From the IMG/VR virus record IMGVR_UViG_3300030101_003487, positions 1 through 30,081 of that record: a DNA stretch of 30,081 nucleotides; one strand, 5' to 3'. Numbering within the stretch: the first letter of the stretch is position 1; the number at the start of each line of letters is the position of its first letter. Source of the DNA: a virus. The translations under genes and the position numbers were made by a program. The notes beneath the pieces are model-generated. The model worked only from the letters and a program-made list of their open reading frames with translations. It had not been told where the DNA came from and did not search any database. This document shows positions 8,765 through 16,517 of the stretch, one piece after another.

Positions 8765-9441
8765 ACCCATCTCCCAATTGCGAGGTACCGCATGCTGTAG
8801 AGGTGCACCTGGGGGATGCGCTCAGCGCCTGATGATGCCACTATGCTGTTGAAGACAGAATCATCGGAGGATGGTCCCTGAATGCGCCATTGAAAGCGCA
8901 GGGACACGTCACCCTGAGGCACGAGTGACGAACCGATGACCCGGAAAGCCTCATGGTATGCCGGTCCTCGCTTCTCGGCGATGGTTACCCCGTTAGCTGT
9001 GATGCGCAGGTTGACATATCGGGGAGTCTTGGGGAACGGTTGGGTAGCCCCAAAACCAAACCCGCCCATGATGTAGGCATTCCCTGCCCATTCAATGTGC
9101 AGATGCCCACCTTTCCACCCGGTCAGGGTCTCGGCTGCGCCGTCTTTGCAGTTCTGCCAGCCTCCTGGGTAGGCCTGGAAAGTGGCAGCGTTCCACGCAT
9201 TGATTGGAACATGTGTTGTATCGACAACGGTGTTCTGTTGTCCGCCTGTGGGGAAGTCTGCATTTTTGTAGACCCGCATCAAGGCAAAATCTTTGAGACG
9301 GTTGGTCGTGACGTAACCGGCAGGGAGCTGGTCCCGGTCCAAGGTGGTGATGCTGCTTTGCTGTGCCCGCAGCTCGTCATTGAGTGCACCGGGGGAAACA
9401 CTGCCCCCCGTGGTTGCGTCTCGCTGTGTCCACTTCTTCAT
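8761..9441 (-). CDS. Minor tail protein, first of a related trio
   Basis: 226-residue protein immediately after the nozzle gene, with an ATGA overlap that fixes the start at 9441. Its N-terminal 40 residues (GGSVSPGALNDELRAQQSS) resemble those of the next gene, suggesting a common virion-docking segment. The remaining part is beta-rich (GGHLHIEWAG, VNLRITANGVTIAEK, VSLRFQWRI). These alternating patterns fit a jelly-roll-like carbohydrate-binding or head-fibre fold, but no family is recognised. Confidence 0.65.
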   Translation of the reverse strand: MKKWTQRDATTGGSVSPGALNDELRAQQSSITTLDRDQLPAGYVTTNRLKDFALMRVYKNADFPTGGQQNTVVDTTHVPINAWNAATFQAYPGGWQNCKDGAAETLTGWKGGHLHIEWAGNAYIMGGFGFGATQPFPKTPRYVNLRITANGVTIAEKRGPAYHEAFRVIGSSLVPQGDVSLRFQWRIQGPSSDDSVFNSIVASSGAERIPQVHLYSMRYLAIGRWV

Positions 9442-11618
9442 GCCCGCCGCCCCATCACCACCTTGGTGCCCTTGGTCGTAAATTCGTACTCGTGGCCCAC
9501 GAGGATGATGTCTGCTGTCGTCTCCAGCTCGAAGCAGAACCAAGCGGCAGACATGTGCGCCACACTGTACCGCAGGGGCACCAGGCGCTCCTTGATGTAG
9601 GTGCTCTGCCCCAGGATGGTCTTGTCCAGCGTGGGCAGCACAACAGCGTCAGGGGGCTGCGCCAAGTAGGTGCGCTCCACGACGGGTACAAGGTCAAAGT
9701 CTTTGTAGTGCCGCATTGTGATGTTGGCGTCACCTGTGGTCATCACCCAGATGGTGACGTAGGCGACTTGTGTTTGCAGCTGCGGGTCTCCGGCTGCCCA
9801 CCATGCTGAGCGGTAGGTGCTTGTGGGTGGCGGGTCGTCCACCATGGCATTCTCTACGACCGCAGAGCCCATGGCGCGCTTGCCCGAGAGCACAAAGATA
9901 CCGCGCTCGGTTGTCGCGCTGCCTGACTCGTTGCCCGTGTGGTGCCCGAATAGCACGGTACCATCAGCCCGAGTCGCGAGCGCTCCCACAGGGAAACCCC
10001 TGCGCATACTCCACGGACTCAGGCGCCTGGTGTCCACCAGTGACAGCCGGTCAACGTGCAGCACCAGACCTCTGTTGGGGCGGTCCTGCCCATTGGCTGG
10101 AAAGTAAACGTGATACTCGCGGAGCTTTGCCGAGAAGATACCCACAGCCTTGGGCAGGCAGTCGGGCGTCATGCGCTCAATGACCTCGTCCTGCCCCACT
10201 GTCAGGTTGACGGCATCCTGAATGGCGCCACCCTCCAGGCCACCGGTGAGGGCGTAGACGCCGTCAGTGGCCAGGAAGACCACCCCGAGCCCTGGGACGG
10301 CCTGGATGGTGTGGGGGCTCAGGCAGGTGATGGAGTTGCTGATGGTAGTGACTTGGAAGCCTGTGGTATAGGTGCCCGTGACCACATCGATGCCACGTTC
10401 TCGGAAGACCAAGAGGGTGGTGTAGTTGGAAAAGAGGCCCGTGATGGCCCCACCCTCGGCACCCAGTTGGATGTAGTCGGCTGCCCCGAACTGCTCTATC
10501 AGCCCAGGGGCCGAAAAGTACAGCGAGAAACCGTCAGCGATTCCGCCGTCCAGCCACAAACTGCCCTTGAAAAGTGCCGAGAAGCGCGCGCGAGGGGCAG
10601 GGAGTGGACCGGTCGCCAGGTCTGCCTTGGGGAAATTGGCGTTCCTTGGTCTTGTCGCATCGAAGTACAGGTCTTCCGCATTGTTGCGGATGGTTTCCAA
10701 CTGGAAGAGAGTGGTATCTCCTACAGCCTCACCAAAGTCGTCAGACATATTTCGAGTACGGTAGAGACGTCGGGCAACGGTACCTTCTGGCCCGATAGGC
10801 AAGCGCACAGCAACAGCATGCCGTAGCCCCTTGGCGTCTGCGGGGAGTCCCCATGACGTGGTTGCCAGCTCGCTGGCTGGACCTTCGCTGCCCGTGTTTG
10901 AGATGAACGACACAGCGTAGCCGAAAAACGCTTGGAGGTCGCCCGTGTCCCCACCTGTGTTCGTGCCGAACCCGATACCCCAGCGCCCCCCATCGGAAAT
11001 AGCGGACGGATTCGTAGGGCACCAAATGGTGACGCCATTACCCACCACAGGAGGATTGTAAGTTCCGCCAGATTGTGCAGGCATTGGCTCGACGCGCAGA
11101 ACGTCCGGCGCACTCGGAAGCGTGGCAAAGCCAAACGGCCGAATGCAGCGACCGATAGCAGCAGCAGACTCGGACAGGTTGCCCAGGGGCCAGGGGTCGA
11201 CAATGACCGGCCGGTCCACCCCGTTGGTGATGATGGTGCCGTGTGGGGTATCGGTGAACCACGCCCCTGCCTCGGTGGGTGTGGGGATGTGGCGGCCGCT
11301 TGCAAGGGTGCGCAGCGCCGGAACTCCTGCCGCGTCGTAATAATAGTGAAGGTTTCCGTCTGCCTCAAAGAGGACCGCCTGGCGCGCGCCTCCTGCGAGC
11401 TGCTGCGCTACGTGCAGCGCATAGACTGGCCCCACATTCTGGAAGGGCTCCCAGTTCGTGGAGTCGACCCGGTACCGTTCGTAACCGACCCGAGAAGACC
11501 ACCCGCCTGAGACCCTGTCCAGGGTCCAGTTGTCGAGCTTGCCGGCATCCTGTGGATTCTGCGGCAGACGGGTGCCGAGTCCCCCAGCAAGGGGCGTCTG
11601 GTATTGCGACAGGTTCAT
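9438..11618 (-). CDS. Tail nozzle / tubular protein B-like (T7 gp12-like)
   Basis: 726-residue protein, close in size to T7 gp12 (794). The N-terminus (QTPLAGGLGTRLPQ...DNWTLDRVSGGWSSRVGYERY) and the repeated beta patterns ending in Gly/Ala are typical of the propeller-bearing nozzle proteins of podoviruses. Examples include a segment around residues 340-400 (FSALFKGSLWLDGG, DGFSLYFSAPG) and one around residues 400-450 (LLVFRERGIDVVTG). It would sit at the distal end of the short tail and gate DNA exit. It overlaps the upstream tail-tube gene by ATGA, and the gene pair mirrors T7 gp11-gp12. Confidence 0.75.
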   Translation of the reverse strand: MNLSQYQTPLAGGLGTRLPQNPQDAGKLDNWTLDRVSGGWSSRVGYERYRVDSTNWEPFQNVGPVYALHVAQQLAGGARQAVLFEADGNLHYYYDAAGVPALRTLASGRHIPTPTEAGAWFTDTPHGTIITNGVDRPVIVDPWPLGNLSESAAAIGRCIRPFGFATLPSAPDVLRVEPMPAQSGGTYNPPVVGNGVTIWCPTNPSAISDGGRWGIGFGTNTGGDTGDLQAFFGYAVSFISNTGSEGPASELATTSWGLPADAKGLRHAVAVRLPIGPEGTVARRLYRTRNMSDDFGEAVGDTTLFQLETIRNNAEDLYFDATRPRNANFPKADLATGPLPAPRARFSALFKGSLWLDGGIADGFSLYFSAPGLIEQFGAADYIQLGAEGGAITGLFSNYTTLLVFRERGIDVVTGTYTTGFQVTTISNSITCLSPHTIQAVPGLGVVFLATDGVYALTGGLEGGAIQDAVNLTVGQDEVIERMTPDCLPKAVGIFSAKLREYHVYFPANGQDRPNRGLVLHVDRLSLVDTRRLSPWSMRRGFPVGALATRADGTVLFGHHTGNESGSATTERGIFVLSGKRAMGSAVVENAMVDDPPPTSTYRSAWWAAGDPQLQTQVAYVTIWVMTTGDANITMRHYKDFDLVPVVERTYLAQPPDAVVLPTLDKTILGQSTYIKERLVPLRYSVAHMSAAWFCFELETTADIILVGHEYEFTTKGTKVVMGRRA

Positions 11619-12982
11619 GAGAAGCGCAGGGGGCCGAAGGGATTGCGCACAAAACGATACCCAGCGGTCGGTGTGCCCTTGATGATGCGGCGCGGCACTT
11701 CCTTGAGATAGCGCTGCTCCATCGCCTTATAGAGAACTTCCTTCTTTCGCTGGTAGACCTGGCTGAGGGCAGCGTTGTCCACCTTGAGGCTCAGGGCTTC
11801 CAGTGTGGCGTAGGCGATAACCTGAGCGTAGGCAGCAGGTACGAGAGGCACGTCTTGGTCTTCCTGCATCCGGGTGGGTGCGATGACCTGGCGCACATTG
11901 ACGTCTTGGTCTCCACTCGGGTGAGGGTACAGCTGCACCGACTGGTACACCGCTGCCTGATTGAAGCGGTACCGGATGGCGCGCGCCTGGAAGCCTTGGC
12001 TGGTGAGCTTGGTGAGGCTGAGGTCAGGCTTGAGGGTGATGCCGCCTGTGGGCGCTACCGTGTCCGCCCCTACCGCAAGAGCGTCCTCCCCGTTTGCGTG
12101 CCGGATGCGGACCGGTGCCAGGATGTTGGCCTCTGGACAGGTGAAGTAGTACCGGCGGTACAAGCCTGTGGCGTTCGGGATGGTCTCGGGCGTCATCGTC
12201 AGCGTTTGGGTATCGCTGAGGTTGAAGGTCGCCACCTTGGAGAAGGTCGACTCAAAGCCGCTGGAGACATCCGGCCGGTAGGTGGGGAAGTTCTGCGCAG
12301 CCGGTCCCTCTACGTTGACCATATAGAGGTTGATGGTGCGGACGCCCTGCCCCACCCCTGCGACCGTAGCCACACCCCTGGGGACCTGGGGCGCAGGGAT
12401 GCGCCGACCCTCAGAGGGCAGGTAGGCCTCAATGGTGCCCAACAGCTCCGGGTCAAGGTTGGCGTCTTCCCGTTCCCACTTGGACAGGAATAGCGCTTTG
12501 GCTGGGATGCCCACCTTGGGGTCGCTGAGGTTCTGCAGGGTCATGCAGTCCGAGGGCAGATAGACCTCTCGGCGCTTGATGCTGGCTGTATAGGTTCCGG
12601 TGACCCCTTCGAAGGCCCGGTCAAGGTAGAGCCTGGTGGTGAGCTCCACCCATTTTATGACGTAGTTCTGCACCGTCCCCGCGGAGTCTGTGACCTCCAG
12701 CTCAGCCCCTGCCAAGGCGCTGCCTGGGGTGACCGGGTCAGGCGATACGGGCAAGGCTGCCCCTGTGACCTGTGCCTGCCCGTTGGTGAAGCCGAGGGTC
12801 AGGGTGGTGTCTGTGAAGACGCGAAGCTTTCGGTCCCGTGAGGCGAAGGCCCAGGGGCGGTCTGTGAGCGTCCGCGTCTGCGCATCGTTCAGCAGGCTCA
12901 CGAGCTGCGAACGGTATGTGTCATTGCTCGGGTCGTAGTCCAGCAGGTTGCCGCAGAAGTCGAGCAGTTCACCGAGATTCAT
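11615..12982 (-). CDS. Tail tubular protein A-like / head-tail adaptor
   Basis: 455-residue protein. The N-terminal 60 residues (LLDFCGNLLDYDPSNDTYRSQLVSLLNDAQ followed by RPWAF) match the usual opening of podovirus gp11-like adaptors, where short helices contact the portal. It is more than twice as long as T7 gp11 (196), with a large central beta-rich part (residues ~90-330), so it probably carries an inserted or added domain. The C-terminal helices (residues ~355-430) return to the adaptor-like pattern. An AGGGAAG site precedes the ATG. The next gene is the nozzle, matching the T7 pair. Confidence 0.7.
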   Translation of the reverse strand: MNLGELLDFCGNLLDYDPSNDTYRSQLVSLLNDAQTRTLTDRPWAFASRDRKLRVFTDTTLTLGFTNGQAQVTGAALPVSPDPVTPGSALAGAELEVTDSAGTVQNYVIKWVELTTRLYLDRAFEGVTGTYTASIKRREVYLPSDCMTLQNLSDPKVGIPAKALFLSKWEREDANLDPELLGTIEAYLPSEGRRIPAPQVPRGVATVAGVGQGVRTINLYMVNVEGPAAQNFPTYRPDVSSGFESTFSKVATFNLSDTQTLTMTPETIPNATGLYRRYYFTCPEANILAPVRIRHANGEDALAVGADTVAPTGGITLKPDLSLTKLTSQGFQARAIRYRFNQAAVYQSVQLYPHPSGDQDVNVRQVIAPTRMQEDQDVPLVPAAYAQVIAYATLEALSLKVDNAALSQVYQRKKEVLYKAMEQRYLKEVPRRIIKGTPTAGYRFVRNPFGPLRFS

Positions 12983-13043
12983 GGGCTTCCCTTGGACTCA
13001 TGGAAAGGTGCCCCACCGGCCCGAGCAGGTAACCGATGGGGCA

Positions 13044-13082
13044 GGGTGGCAGGCTCAAGAGGACATGAGAGCGCTGCCACCC
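13044..13082 (-). terminator. Strong hairpin after the decoration gene (terminator or processing element)
   Basis: GGGTGGCAG at 13044-13052 pairs perfectly with CTGCCACCC at 13074-13082. The inner GCTC (13053-13056) pairs with GAGC (13069-13072), giving about 13 bp with one bulged base. It lies in the 109-bp gap between the decoration-protein stop and the tail-tube start. No U-run follows on the minus strand, so it is not a canonical intrinsic terminator. It may be an attenuator or an mRNA 3'-end stabiliser below the abundant capsid genes. Confidence 0.55.
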
Positions 13083-13091
13083 GGGGGGGAC

Positions 13092-13565
13092 TCAGAAGCG
13101 CTTGAGGATGTGGATGGCGACCTTGTTGGCAGTCGTTGCACCCTTCGCCTCAAGGGCAACAGCAAAGAGGCCAGCGGTGTCACTGGCTGCAGCTGTGTCG
13201 ACTTCCCCAGCCGCTGTCTTCCCTGCGGAAAGAGCAGCGCCGATGAGGATGGTACCGTTCTGGCAGTCGACGCCCTCAACGTAGCCGGACACCACAACAC
13301 GCACCTGCTCACCAGCTGCAGCTGCAGCATTGAGAGCCACGCCAATGGCCAGCGGATTGCCGGTTCCGACGTTGGCGCATTGCTTGATGTAGAGCGCGCG
13401 GTCTGCGCCGGTCTTGCTCGTGTCGAGCATGACCACATCACCCGCAGTGATTGCGGCGCCGCTGATGAAGGTCTCCACCTGGCGGCGGTTGGAAGTGTCG
13501 GCGCCTGCCCCGGTCGGGGTGGTGATGCCGTCACCGAGGAACTGAACGAGAGTGGAAGTAGCCAT
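13092..13565 (-). CDS. Head decoration protein-like
   Basis: 157-residue protein directly after the major capsid gene (3-bp gap). Its opening (ATSTLVQFLGDGITTPTG) and repeated small-residue beta patterns (AITAGDVVMLD, VRVVVSGYVEGVDC, GALNAAAAAG-type turns) resemble the small beta-barrel capsid cement proteins often encoded next to the capsid gene. It ends in KVAIHILKRF. It would trimerise on the outside of the capsid. GAGG lies 8 nt before the ATG. The assignment rests on composition, size and position. Confidence 0.6.
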   Translation of the reverse strand: MATSTLVQFLGDGITTPTGAGADTSNRRQVETFISGAAITAGDVVMLDTSKTGADRALYIKQCANVGTGNPLAIGVALNAAAAAGEQVRVVVSGYVEGVDCQNGTILIGAALSAGKTAAGEVDTAAASDTAGLFAVALEAKGATTANKVAIHILKRF

Positions 13566-13568
13566 GAC

Positions 13569-14591
13569 TCAGGCCTCCGCGTTGAGAAGAACGCCATGAC
13601 TGGCGAGATGGCCCGTCACCAACTGCATGCGACAGAAAACCATCGCAGCTTCGGTAGCGGTACCGGGAACGGGCATCATGTCGCCGACTTCAAAGAAGCC
13701 GTCATTGTCCGCATACAGCTGGAAGTTGCTGCTGCTCAGGACGTAGGCCGAGACGGGCAGGGCAGGGCTCTGCGCGGTGAAACCGAGGTTCGGGTCCACG
13801 TAGATGCGCGCGCCGCGCCACATGGCGACCATGTCGCGGTCAAGGCTCTCGCGGTCGCCTGCGCTCACGTAGTTGACAAAGCTCTGCTGCTTGGCCTGGA
13901 AGGCGGCGAAGCACTTGGGCGACATGAGGATGATGTCGGGGAACTCGCCCGAGGGGTTCCGAATCTGGCAATCAATCATGAGCTGGTCGAGATGCGACAG
14001 GTCAAAGTTGGCGCCAGAGTTGAAGAACTGGTTGAACCAGTTCTGAGCCTGGTACGTGGCCTTCGAGAGTCCGCCCACGGTGTTCTGCTGGCTCGCAGCA
14101 GCGACACCTTCGAGCCAGCCGGTGCCGGCTGCAGTCGTCATGCCGTTGAGGGTCTGCAGGGTGGTCAGCGTAGTCGAGCTGCCTGCGATGACCTGCTTGG
14201 AGACTTCCTTCTTCAGGCCCAGCATGACGTTCTTCATCTTCGATTCGAGGATGTTTACGACTGCGAGGTCACCCTTGTTGGCTGCCTTCTCGACGGCGGA
14301 AAGGATGATGGGCTGGGTGAAATTTGCGTATTCAAATTTCGCTGACTGAAATGGGTCAGTGACAGCCATCGAGACTGGCTCAAACCCGTTACTCAGTTCG
14401 GTGATGCTGGAGTGCTCGCCGAAGATGACAGGCTGCTCCACTCGAAGGCCACCGGAGACCTTGACGAGGTTGCCGGCCTGCTCGATGGCGCGGAAGAGGG
14501 GATGTGCGAGAAAGCTGTTGTCGACGAGCTTATCGCGCAACAGCTGCAGCGTAGTGCTGATAACTGACTGGGGAGCCACGTTGGCCTCCAT
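13569..14591 (-). CDS. Major capsid protein
   Basis: 340-residue protein located directly after a scaffold-like gene and before a decoration-like gene, the standard head-gene order. It contains an N-terminal helix (TTLQLLRDKLVDNSFLAHPLFRAIEQAG) and a middle part with 'SKATYQAQNW' and 'DQLMIDCQIRNPSGEFPDIILMSP' that resembles HK97-fold capsid proteins. A later segment (GARIYVDPNLGF) and a C-terminal 'DMMPVPGTATEAAMVFCRMQL' fit the P-domain pattern. The ATG at 14591 has no Shine-Dalgarno. A GTG at 14579 has GGAGG 5 nt upstream and would give a 336-residue product beginning MAPQSVIS, so the true start is uncertain. The start lies in an inverted repeat (see 14588-14663). Confidence 0.85.
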   Translation of the reverse strand: MEANVAPQSVISTTLQLLRDKLVDNSFLAHPLFRAIEQAGNLVKVSGGLRVEQPVIFGEHSSITELSNGFEPVSMAVTDPFQSAKFEYANFTQPIILSAVEKAANKGDLAVVNILESKMKNVMLGLKKEVSKQVIAGSSTTLTTLQTLNGMTTAAGTGWLEGVAAASQQNTVGGLSKATYQAQNWFNQFFNSGANFDLSHLDQLMIDCQIRNPSGEFPDIILMSPKCFAAFQAKQQSFVNYVSAGDRESLDRDMVAMWRGARIYVDPNLGFTAQSPALPVSAYVLSSSNFQLYADNDGFFEVGDMMPVPGTATEAAMVFCRMQLVTGHLASHGVLLNAEA

Positions 14592-14663
14592 TGTGGATTG
14601 ATGCTTGCGGGATGGGGCGTGCTGTGGTCGTCACAGTGCCAAACGCGCAAGGCTCCACAATGG
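14588..14663 (-). promoter_or_regulatory. Inverted repeat sequestering the capsid gene start
   Basis: CCATTGTGGA at 14588-14597 and TCCACAATGG at 14654-14663 are perfect 10-bp complements. In the minus-strand mRNA the downstream arm contains the ATG at 14591 and the first bases of the GGAGG that would serve the alternative GTG start. The 56-nt loop contains a smaller CTGTG/CACAG hairpin. Folding would hide the capsid start until ribosomes, a protein or an RNA change opens it. Function is inferred. Confidence 0.5.
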
Positions 14664-14696
14664 GGTGGCCTCACATGGGGGGACTATATCACGGCC

Positions 14697-15515
14697 CTAC
14701 TTGCGGTGCATAGCCTGAGCCACTGCCAGGATGTCTGCCGCTGACATGCTCTTGAGGTCCTTTCGTCCTGGCACCCTGCCCGCTCCTCCGCGCCTCGGTG
14801 TCCCGGTGCCCTTGAGGGCTGCCTCCTGGCGAGCCTTGCGCCTGGCGCTCCGTGTCTCTTTGGCCTGCGCCGCTTCTGCCCTCGCCTTCTTTCCACGAGC
14901 TGCCCAATAGGCGGTCTCAAGGTCCAGTGACTCATTGGCCTCAAGCAGGCTCTGCACTTCGGAGCGCAGGCCCGTGTCGGTCTCGAACTCGGGATGTTCC
15001 TGCAGAAAGGCTTTGTAGCTATCCTGCGCTGCCATCTGCTCATACTCGGCTTGCATGGGCTCAAGCACCTGCTGCAGCCTCTTGGCAACCTCTGCCTCAA
15101 TGCGCGCGTTGATGGTGGCCTCATCGAACGGGTCGTACTCGGGCAGCTCGGCAGGCGCTTCGATGGCTGCTTTACCCTTCATCAGGGCTTCACGTTCCCG
15201 AATGAAGTCTTTTCGCTGCTCGCTGAGTTCTTGCGTCTTTCGAGTGTAGTCGGCCTGCATGCTGCGCATCAGCTTGGCGATGTCCGGGGGCACAGACTTG
15301 ACGGCCTGCTCCCAGGATAGCCCGCGCTTCTTCGGGGCCTCTCCCTCGGCCTGCTCCTCAATCTCCACCTCTGGCCCGTCCTCGGCCATGGCGTCTGCCA
15401 TCGCCTGCACTTCGGGGCTGACCTCTGGGGCCTCGGCCTGGGGGGCTTCTGCTGTCTCGGGATGGGCTTCCTGCACTTGTGCAAGCACCTGCTCGGCTAC
15501 GCTTTCATGACTCAT
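14697..15515 (-). CDS. Scaffolding protein-like
   Basis: 272-residue acidic, helical protein immediately upstream of the capsid gene. The first ~80 residues are Glu/Pro/Ala-rich (EAHPETAEAPQAEAPEVSPEV). A long coiled-coil follows at residues ~95-190 (MRSMQADYTRKTQELSEQRKD; AEVAKRLQQVLEPMQAEYEQMAAQ). The C-terminus is basic (ETRSARRKARQEA, PGRKDLKSMS), as in scaffolds that bind the capsid interior by a basic C-terminal helix. The AGAGGACACAC site precedes the ATG. It would be transient in procapsid assembly. Confidence 0.75.
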   Translation of the reverse strand: MSHESVAEQVLAQVQEAHPETAEAPQAEAPEVSPEVQAMADAMAEDGPEVEIEEQAEGEAPKKRGLSWEQAVKSVPPDIAKLMRSMQADYTRKTQELSEQRKDFIREREALMKGKAAIEAPAELPEYDPFDEATINARIEAEVAKRLQQVLEPMQAEYEQMAAQDSYKAFLQEHPEFETDTGLRSEVQSLLEANESLDLETAYWAARGKKARAEAAQAKETRSARRKARQEAALKGTGTPRRGGAGRVPGRKDLKSMSAADILAVAQAMHRK

Positions 15516-15524
15516 GTGTGTCCT

Positions 15525-16001
15525 CTATTCCAAGAGCTTGATGGGTTGACCCACTCGCCGATACCAGCTGGGGTTCCAACCTGGCGCAGTCACAAAGCGC
15601 ACAGGCCGGCCAAAGAAGGATGAGCCAAGCTCCAACACGCTCACCCCTTGGATTCGATTGACGAGGAAGGTACGCCACCCAGGCAGGCCGCCTGTGGCTG
15701 TGGCGCTCTGCGGGTCTACATACAGGTGCAGATAGGTGCGCCCGTTTGTGCCGCGCCAGATGGCGTGTGGGTTACCCACTCGCTGCCCGAGTGCTCCGGG
15801 TGTGCCTTCCGGCTGCCACTTGTCCTTGTAGAAGAAGGTCACTGGCTGCTTGCTTTCGATGGCTCGCACCAGGTTGCCCATGACCCCACCCTCATAGGAG
15901 CGGTAGTAGGCCTGCGCCCTTGACTTGGGGATGACTGTCTTCGGGCGCTTGCCAAACCCGAAAAGCTGCGCCAGGCGCGCCCTGATGCTGGAGAATGCCA
16001 T
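15525..16001 (-). CDS. WYL-like domain protein
   Basis: 158-residue basic protein. Residues ~40-120 follow the pattern of WYL domains: LVRAIESKQPVTFFYKDKW, then a Pro/Ala-led strand (GNPHAIWRGTNG), RTYLHLYVDP, then an Arg-Phe-x-Arg-Ile-like segment (WRTFLVNRIQGVSVLE). WYL domains are ligand- or nucleic-acid-binding regulators in many bacterial and CRISPR/defence systems, where they are usually fused to a helix-turn-helix. Here the N-terminus (~35 residues, Arg/Lys-rich) has no clear helix-turn-helix. It sits between an acidic protein and the scaffold inside the head operon, with a TGATG overlap upstream. The function is unknown, and a virion or late regulatory role is only a guess. Confidence 0.6.
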   Translation of the reverse strand: MAFSSIRARLAQLFGFGKRPKTVIPKSRAQAYYRSYEGGVMGNLVRAIESKQPVTFFYKDKWQPEGTPGALGQRVGNPHAIWRGTNGRTYLHLYVDPQSATATGGLPGWRTFLVNRIQGVSVLELGSSFFGRPVRFVTAPGWNPSWYRRVGQPIKLLE

Positions 16002-16516
16002 CAGCGGCGCCGCATACGCTTGCCGAAGTCAAAGACCTCTTCTTCTTCTTCTTCCATCTCACCGTCTGGCATCATGGTCTCTTCTTCGATGACCTCGGAG
16101 GGCTCTGCAGGGGCATCAAGGAACTCAGCGAATGCCCTGTCTTTGCCGAGGGCCAGCAGGGCAGCAGTGATGGCGGTGAGCTCGCTGTCTCCCTTGATTT
16201 CAGACAGCTCCACCGGGAAGGGCTTACCGTAGTCCTCGGCAGCTGCTGCCATCATGGCCAGGAAGCGCGCGATATCGGCGTCCATTTCTTCCACAGGCCC
16301 GCTGTACGTTTCAGCGGTCAGTTCCAGCCCCATGACCTTGGCTGCCTTGGCGATGGCCTTGGCAAGCGCTGTGTACACCTTGGCGCTGTAGGGGCGTTCG
16401 GGCCGAGGCACGAGGGCAGCCATTTCATCACCGATGACGGCATCCTGCTCCTCTGCAAGGGCTGCGAGGTCTCCGGGCATGCCCTGGGGGGCTTCTGTTG
16501 CAATCACGAGGGGCAT
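16001..16516 (-). CDS. Hypothetical acidic protein between portal and WYL-like gene
   Basis: 171-residue protein not recognised. The start at 16516 is one base after the portal stop (TGACATG). A longer reading frame from 16645 would overlap the portal by 128 bp and is rejected. Residues ~40-90 are helical (YTALAKAIAKAAKVMG, DADIARFLAMMAAAAEDYG). The C-terminus is a run of glutamates followed by FDFGKRMRRR, encoded by a (CTT)-like low-complexity stretch near 16036-16060. The acidic, helical character and position are consistent with a head-assembly factor or a second scaffold, but this is inference. Confidence 0.7.
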   Translation of the reverse strand: MPLVIATEAPQGMPGDLAALAEEQDAVIGDEMAALVPRPERPYSAKVYTALAKAIAKAAKVMGLELTAETYSGPVEEMDADIARFLAMMAAAAEDYGKPFPVELSEIKGDSELTAITAALLALGKDRAFAEFLDAPAEPSEVIEEETMMPDGEMEEEEEEVFDFGKRMRRR

Positions 16517-16517
16517 G

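Noticed and set aside
12948-14345. 465-codon open frame on the plus strand opposite the capsid and decoration genes
   Set aside because: It is antisense to strongly supported head genes, has no ribosome site and has the His/Asp/Gly-biased composition of a GC-rich shadow frame.
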